Origin: Roseateles depolymerans
Lineage (GTDB): Bacteria; Pseudomonadota; Gammaproteobacteria; Burkholderiales; Burkholderiaceae_C
Direction: 5' to 3'
DNA length: 64,000 nucleotides
NCBI GenBank assembly: GCA_003241055.1
Contig: QFOD01000015.1
Location: 59,718 to 123,717, forward strand
In this document: positions 60,403 through 64,000 of the stretch, piece after piece
Numbering within the stretch: position 1 is the first letter of the stretch
Layout of the letters: each line of letters begins with the position of its first letter
Program-made: the position numbers and the translations under genes
The notes under the pieces: generated by a model
Seen by the model: the letters and a program-made list of their open reading frames with translations, nothing else
Told to the model about the DNA's origin: nothing
Databases searched by the model: none

Positions 60403-61443
60403 ATGTTCGTTGACAACAGCCTGGCAGCTCAGGCCGCCTACTCCTCCGTGCTCTCCGCAGCCCGGATGGCGCAGCTCAATCGATCGCCTGCCGACCTTCC
60501 AGGCGGCTTCGCGTCGAAGCTGATCCACGGCAGGCGGTATCACTACTACCAGCGCAAGGGCCCGGCTGGCCTCGAACAGATCTATGTCGGCCCGGATGAC
60601 GAGGCGACCCGCGCTCTCATCGAAGCCGCCCACGACGAGACGGCGGTTGCGAACCAGGCACATTTGCGCAAGCTGTCCAACGCAGCCGCGGCCTTGGGCT
60701 GCTACACCGTCGCGCCAAAGCACTTCCGAGTGCTGAAGCGCCTCGCCGATCACGGCGTGTTCTCAGCCGGCGCCCTTGTTGTCGGCACCCATGCCTTCCT
60801 GGCCTACCAGAACGTGCTGGGCGTGCTCTGGGGTGATCCTGGCCAGACAGTCGACCTGGACTTCGCCCACGCGGGCAGGAACCTCTCATTGGCTGTGGCG
60901 CCGGATGCCCGCGTCGACGCACACTCGGCGATCGAGTCCCTTCAGATGGGCTTTGTGCCGGTGAACTCTGGGACCCGCTACGTGAAGCCAGACGAACCAG
61001 ACTTCGATCTGGACTGGCTGACCTCCCGGACGCGCACCGGTGACGCGCCGGTCGAATGCCGGGCGCTGAACGTGACCCTGCAGCCGCTGCGCTTCATGGA
61101 GTTGGCGCTTGAGGCCCCCATCCCCGCAGCCCTGCTCGGCAGTACTTCGGCCATCGTCGTCAACCTGCCGGCGCCGGCCACCTACGCCATGGGCAAACTG
61201 CTCGTGGCCGCCGAACGGACCGGGGACAGCCGATCAAAGACGAAGAAGGACATCGCCCAGGCTGCGGCGCTGATCGACTACTTCGTGCAGCGCGATCCCG
61301 ACACCATCGTCGAGATGGTCACCTCGACACGGGCACGCGGCCCGGCTTGGCGCAAGGCCTTGGACATTGGCTTGGATGCCCTCAACAGGGCGTGGCCTCG
61401 GGTCGGTGAGAGCCTGACTACGGCGACCGAACAAGGGATGTAG
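60403..61443 (+). CDS. Nucleotidyltransferase-fold protein, GSU2403 family
   Basis: A 346-residue protein. The GSU2403-type layout is visible: an N-terminal helical part ending in HYYQRKGPAGLEQIYVGPD, then FSAGALVVGTHAFLAYQNVLG and TVDLDFAHAG, where DLDF provides the nucleotidyltransferase-like Asp pair. The usual GS motif is replaced by VGTHA. The family occurs on mobile DNA and its chemistry is unproven. A palindrome overlaps the likely promoter. It lies between the MADS upstream region and a convergent nuclease-like gene. Confidence 0.8.
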   Translation: MFVDNSLAAQAAYSSVLSAARMAQLNRSPADLPGGFASKLIHGRRYHYYQRKGPAGLEQIYVGPDDEATRALIEAAHDETAVANQAHLRKLSNAAAALGCYTVAPKHFRVLKRLADHGVFSAGALVVGTHAFLAYQNVLGVLWGDPGQTVDLDFAHAGRNLSLAVAPDARVDAHSAIESLQMGFVPVNSGTRYVKPDEPDFDLDWLTSRTRTGDAPVECRALNVTLQPLRFMELALEAPIPAALLGSTSAIVVNLPAPATYAMGKLLVAAERTGDSRSKTKKDIAQAAALIDYFVQRDPDTIVEMVTSTRARGPAWRKALDIGLDALNRAWPRVGESLTTATEQGM

Positions 61444-61450
61444 GCGGGCA

Positions 61451-62209
61451 CTACACGGGCTTTCGACGCCGGCGCTCGGCAGCCAGTCTGTCCATCTCCT
61501 GATTGGCGATCTCCCGCGTCCGGTCCCGCTCTGCTTGCTCTGCCTCAGCCAACATGCGCGCCTGGCGGTAGGCCTCAGCCGATTCCTTGGTGATCTGATC
61601 CTGCCGTTCGAGCCAGGCCGAGATCTGCTTGTCATAGACGGAGAAGACGAGCCCCAGCAAGGTGAAGCCGGCCAGACCAGCAACTGCGTATAACCACCAG
61701 CGCAGGTGCTGACTGACGCGCGCCCGAAAGTCCCGCGGCGCCTCCACGCGATCCTGGGACCACAGGCCCTGCCGCGTCTGCTGAGCTTCGGACAGGGCGG
61801 CCTGGTACTGCTCGCGGTCGGGCTGGTTCTGCGCATCGAAATAGTCACGCCAGGCCAGGCCGCGGCGGACCAGCTCGAGGTTCACGACGTGGCCATGTGG
61901 CTCGACCACCTCGACCGCTGCGATGCCGTCTTGGTCCCTCCCGCGAACCTGTGCCGTCACTTGTCGGCCGAGCACCATGGCAGACAGGGCTGATTGCGCT
62001 TCATCGGCGTAGGGCTGACCCGGCGCAGGCGCGTCGATGAAGGCAAGCCGCAACTGGTGTTCAAGCTGCCGGGCGTCGACCAGCTTGATGATGTCGCCAC
62101 CCACGACGCCAATGACCTGACCGTGCAGCGGCTCGTCCGCCCATGCTGGCGCCACCAAGCCGAGACCCATCGCGCAAACCACGGCCAGAAGTCGGACAAG
62201 CTCAATCAT
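61451..62209 (-). CDS. Staphylococcal nuclease-like membrane protein, probably inactive
   Basis: A 252-residue protein with a signal peptide (ending PAWA), an SNase-like domain (about 26-145), a membrane helix (LYAVAGLAGFTLLGLVFSV) and a charged C-terminal helix. LRLAFIDAPAPGQPY retains the Arg and first Asp of the active site, but the general-base Glu (DTPE in the staphylococcal enzyme) is Ala, the IDGDT loop reads VGGDI, and the second catalytic Arg (YGRG) is Ile (DGIA). It is therefore predicted not to cut DNA and may bind nucleic acid or protein. Start ATG 62209; a GTG at 62212 is also possible. Confidence 0.82.
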   Translation of the reverse strand: MIELVRLLAVVCAMGLGLVAPAWADEPLHGQVIGVVGGDIIKLVDARQLEHQLRLAFIDAPAPGQPYADEAQSALSAMVLGRQVTAQVRGRDQDGIAAVEVVEPHGHVVNLELVRRGLAWRDYFDAQNQPDREQYQAALSEAQQTRQGLWSQDRVEAPRDFRARVSQHLRWWLYAVAGLAGFTLLGLVFSVYDKQISAWLERQDQITKESAEAYRQARMLAEAEQAERDRTREIANQEMDRLAAERRRRKPV

Positions 62210-62238
62210 CACTTCTCCTCTGAACGGTCAAGGACCGC

Positions 62239-63117
62239 TCAACACTTGGTTCCGGCGATCAAGTCGCGCAGCATCCGTTTGGCAAGCTCAGGCCTCCCAC
62301 TGACGGCCAACGCGATCGCTTGATTCAGCAGGGCCTCCACAAAGCCCGGATCGTCCTTGGCACGCGTCGTCGCGGCCAGCTTGCTATCGGTAGTCAAGCG
62401 CCCCTCGAAGTCCTGAAGCACCGCTTCAGGCAGGGGGTCATCAAAGTTGGCGGGTACATCCAACTTTCCGCGCAGCATCCCTATGACGAGGCGCGCGCGA
62501 GCTGCATCGACTTTGGCTCTCAACTTTCCGATGACTTCTTCGGCCGGGATCCAGTCGCCCGCCGCGATAGAGCGCTTGATGGCCTCTCGTCTGCGCCGCT
62601 CGAACTCGGCCTGGCGCCGCCGGCGTTGCCGTTCGGCCAACTCGAGTCGTCGGTACTCCCAGCGGATGCCCCTCACGGCGCCGGTCACCGGCGCGAAGTA
62701 GAGCCGAACGCTGTGGCCGAAGAAGGCTTGGAGCGAGGACAACCGCCGCCGAAGCGCTGGCGGCTCATTGAGCGGCATGCGCCCTTGAACTTTCACATCG
62801 TCGGCCTCCTGCAGCGAAGCGTCCGCAGCACTCGGAAACTCGCCGCCATGTCGACTCGGGTCGAACTGACGCAGGCTATTGGCGCTCGGGTCGTCGATCC
62901 GCAGCCACCGTCCGAGAACGTTCTTGAGGCAATGCTGGCACAGGTCGACCTGGACGTTGTTGCCATCGCCAAAGATGGAGGCGTAGCCGGCCTTCTGGTT
63001 GATGCTGACGAACTCTTCAAACTCCAGCTCCGCATCGCCGACCTCAGCAAGGCGGTCACAGCGATCGCACCGGATCTGCTTGACGAAGGACGCTGGGCGC
63101 ACATCTTTGATCTGCAT
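62239..63117 (-). CDS. Zinc-ribbon hypothetical protein
   Basis: A 292-residue protein from the ATG at 63117. The N-terminal 70 residues have RCDRCDRL and CQHCLKNVLG, two Cys pairs that probably bind zinc, around an FEEFVSINQKAGYAS segment. The middle is a highly charged helix (RRRRQAEFERRRREA). The function is unknown. It runs in the same direction as the nuclease-like gene 29 bases downstream, so the two may form an operon. A longer reading from 63195 adds an unrelated start. Confidence 0.7.
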   Translation of the reverse strand: MQIKDVRPASFVKQIRCDRCDRLAEVGDAELEFEEFVSINQKAGYASIFGDGNNVQVDLCQHCLKNVLGRWLRIDDPSANSLRQFDPSRHGGEFPSAADASLQEADDVKVQGRMPLNEPPALRRRLSSLQAFFGHSVRLYFAPVTGAVRGIRWEYRRLELAERQRRRRQAEFERRRREAIKRSIAAGDWIPAEEVIGKLRAKVDAARARLVIGMLRGKLDVPANFDDPLPEAVLQDFEGRLTTDSKLAATTRAKDDPGFVEALLNQAIALAVSGRPELAKRMLRDLIAGTKC

Positions 63118-63356
63118 GGGGACTCCGAGGACTTGATGTCTGGCGGCACGGCTGTGCGGAGGTGCCTCCTTCGCAGGCACGTGGGGCCTGCACACACTCG
63201 ACGGGCGCCACGATTCGAGGCAATATGCATCATAAACATCAATGAAATCAACAACTTAACGTACTTCGCCTGTATGAATTCGATACTAAATCCACCCACT
63301 GTGCAGGGCCCCTGGGCGAGCACGCGCGGTGATGCAGGACACCAACTGGAGTGGAC

Positions 63357-63731
63357 ATGACTGACTTGATCGTGCTGCCGCCACCGAAACGCACGCGCTC
63401 TCGGCGGCTCCGCAAGAAGCTGCGCATCGGCGAATTCCAGACCCTGGGCTTCGATTACGAACTGACCTGGCAGGCACCGCCGTCGATCGAGTTGCAGGAT
63501 CGGCTCATCGACCAACTGCTCGAGCAGGTCATCGAGCCGCGCGCGCTGAGTCTGGGAGGCGGGGTCAACTGTGGCTTCGTGGCCGCACGACGGGGCAGTG
63601 CCACGGAGGCCGATCGCGAAGCCTTCGACGGCTGGATTCGCAACTGGCCCGACATCGTCAAGTTCGAGATCGGACACCTGCGCGACGCCTGGTATGACGA
63701 GGCACCCGGTGCGCCGCCCCATTGCCCGTAG
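63357..63731 (+). CDS. yggL: YggL family (DUF469) protein
   Basis: A 124-residue protein from the ATG at 63357, preceded by GGAG; a GTG two codons earlier is in frame. RSRRLRKKLRIGEFQTLGF and GGGVNCGFVAAR with FDGWIRNWPDIVKFEIGHLRDAWY (positions about 88-111) are the DUF469 blocks. YggL proteins are reported to associate with the large ribosomal subunit. The size fits the family. It is divergent from the zinc-ribbon gene. Confidence 0.85.
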   Translation: MTDLIVLPPPKRTRSRRLRKKLRIGEFQTLGFDYELTWQAPPSIELQDRLIDQLLEQVIEPRALSLGGGVNCGFVAARRGSATEADREAFDGWIRNWPDIVKFEIGHLRDAWYDEAPGAPPHCP

Positions 63732-63744
63732 ACATCACCCACAC

Positions 63745-63902
63745 ATGGACGACGAGATCAACGGATGGAACATCGGTCGTGCAGGCCGGACGTGGACGGG
63801 GCCGGAAGGCCTGGAGAAACTCGATCGCCTACCCGGTCGCCTTGAAATGGCCCACGGCAAGCTTTGCCTCAGCAATGCCGAAAGACTCACGCTGCTGGCC
63901 GG
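63745..63902 (+). pseudogene. 5' part of a small gene interrupted by an insertion sequence
   Basis: From the ATG at 63745 the frame reads MDDEINGWNIG and later LEMAHGKLCLSNAERLTLLA, a plausible small conserved protein. The frame then enters sequence that looks like the end of an IS3-family element at about 63903, and no natural end is reached in the window. It begins 13 bases after yggL and was probably its cotranscribed neighbour. Confidence 0.45.
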
Positions 63903-64000
63903 TGACCTGCCCGGTTTCTCCGAGACATTGATTCCCAGAGAAGATGGCTCCATCCCCCGAGGAGCCCATGAGAAAGAGTCGATTCACGGAAGAGCAGATG
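63903..64000 (+). mobile_element. Left end of an IS3-family insertion sequence, partial
   Basis: TGACCTGCCCGGTTTCTCC at 63903 has the TGA start of IS3-family terminal repeats, and an OrfA start follows 65 bases later, the usual distance. The other end lies outside the window, so the terminal repeat and target duplication cannot be confirmed. Confidence 0.55.
63968..64000 (+). CDS. IS3-family transposase OrfA, N-terminal 11 residues
   Basis: The last 33 bases encode MRKSRFTEEQM, the common start of OrfA proteins of the IS3 family (IS407-like groups), which form the helix-turn-helix part of the transposase. A ribosome binding site (CGAGGAG) precedes the ATG. The rest is beyond the window. Confidence 0.75.
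   Translation, partial: MRKSRFTEEQM

Noticed and set aside
63722..63931. 69-codon plus-strand frame after yggL
   Set aside because: It overlaps the better frame at 63745, has no ribosome binding site and no conserved pattern.

Overview
The window looks like chromosomal DNA of a high-GC betaproteobacterium of the order Burkholderiales. The Rubrivivax/Roseateles/Ideonella side of the order is an inference from family resemblance only. Supporting points are the trpE-trpG...trpD-trpC block, Bug/TctC-type binding proteins, a PEP-CTERM-associated PrsT lipoprotein, an HprK-related kinase A cluster and uniformly high GC with GTG and TTG starts. No rRNA, tRNA or CRISPR array was seen.

Left part (1-15.1 kb): an Opp/Dpp/Yej-type peptide ABC transporter, with its binding protein divergent and cut by the window edge. 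It is followed by two membrane diguanylate cyclases and two Bug-type binding proteins, a SulP anion transporter and gshA. Several of these genes are joined by ATGA or TTGA overlaps. Two copies of a GC-rich REP-like element lie after the two ABC permease genes.

Middle part (15.1-42.8 kb): an MHYT-GGDEF-EAL protein with a terminator in its leader, a UPF0149 protein overlapping tail-to-tail with an Hsp70-like gene, prsT, and an argO-dadA operon divergent from argP. Next come a four-gene cluster (Tat-exported Cys-rich protein, PqqD-like protein, HprK-like kinase, nucleotidyltransferase), a GIN-domain lipoprotein, an alkaline-phosphatase-superfamily lipoprotein and a crotonase. tdk follows, flanked by two paralogous CxxC mini-proteins, then ung and the operon trpE-trpG-ltaE-trpD-trpC. 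Upstream of trpE there is a Trp-rich leader peptide (WPWRRW) with mutually exclusive terminator and antiterminator pairings, a classical ribosome-mediated attenuator.

Right part (42.8-64 kb): accessory DNA. One tightly overlapping minus-strand operon of eight genes matches, in order and content, the methylation-associated defence system MADS (mad1-mad8): excisionase-like HTH, N6 DNA methyltransferase, AAA ATPase, small acidic protein, HsdS-like specificity subunit, NERD/double-kinase/P-loop protein, a protein of unknown type and a very large HerA-like ATPase. Its upstream side carries three exact 10-bp-period GTTTGAT repeats and a truncated tyrosine recombinase. Beyond it lie a GSU2403-type nucleotidyltransferase-fold gene with a palindromic promoter region, a membrane-anchored nuclease-like protein that has lost catalytic residues, a zinc-ribbon protein, yggL, and a small ORF apparently interrupted by an IS3-family element whose OrfA begins at the window end.

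Most noteworthy: the complete MADS operon with a predicted pseudokinase plus active kinase in MAD6 and an iteron-like operator; the HprK/PqqD/nucleotidyltransferase/Tat-protein cluster, which has the logic of a peptide- or protein-modification system of unknown product; and the trp attenuator.
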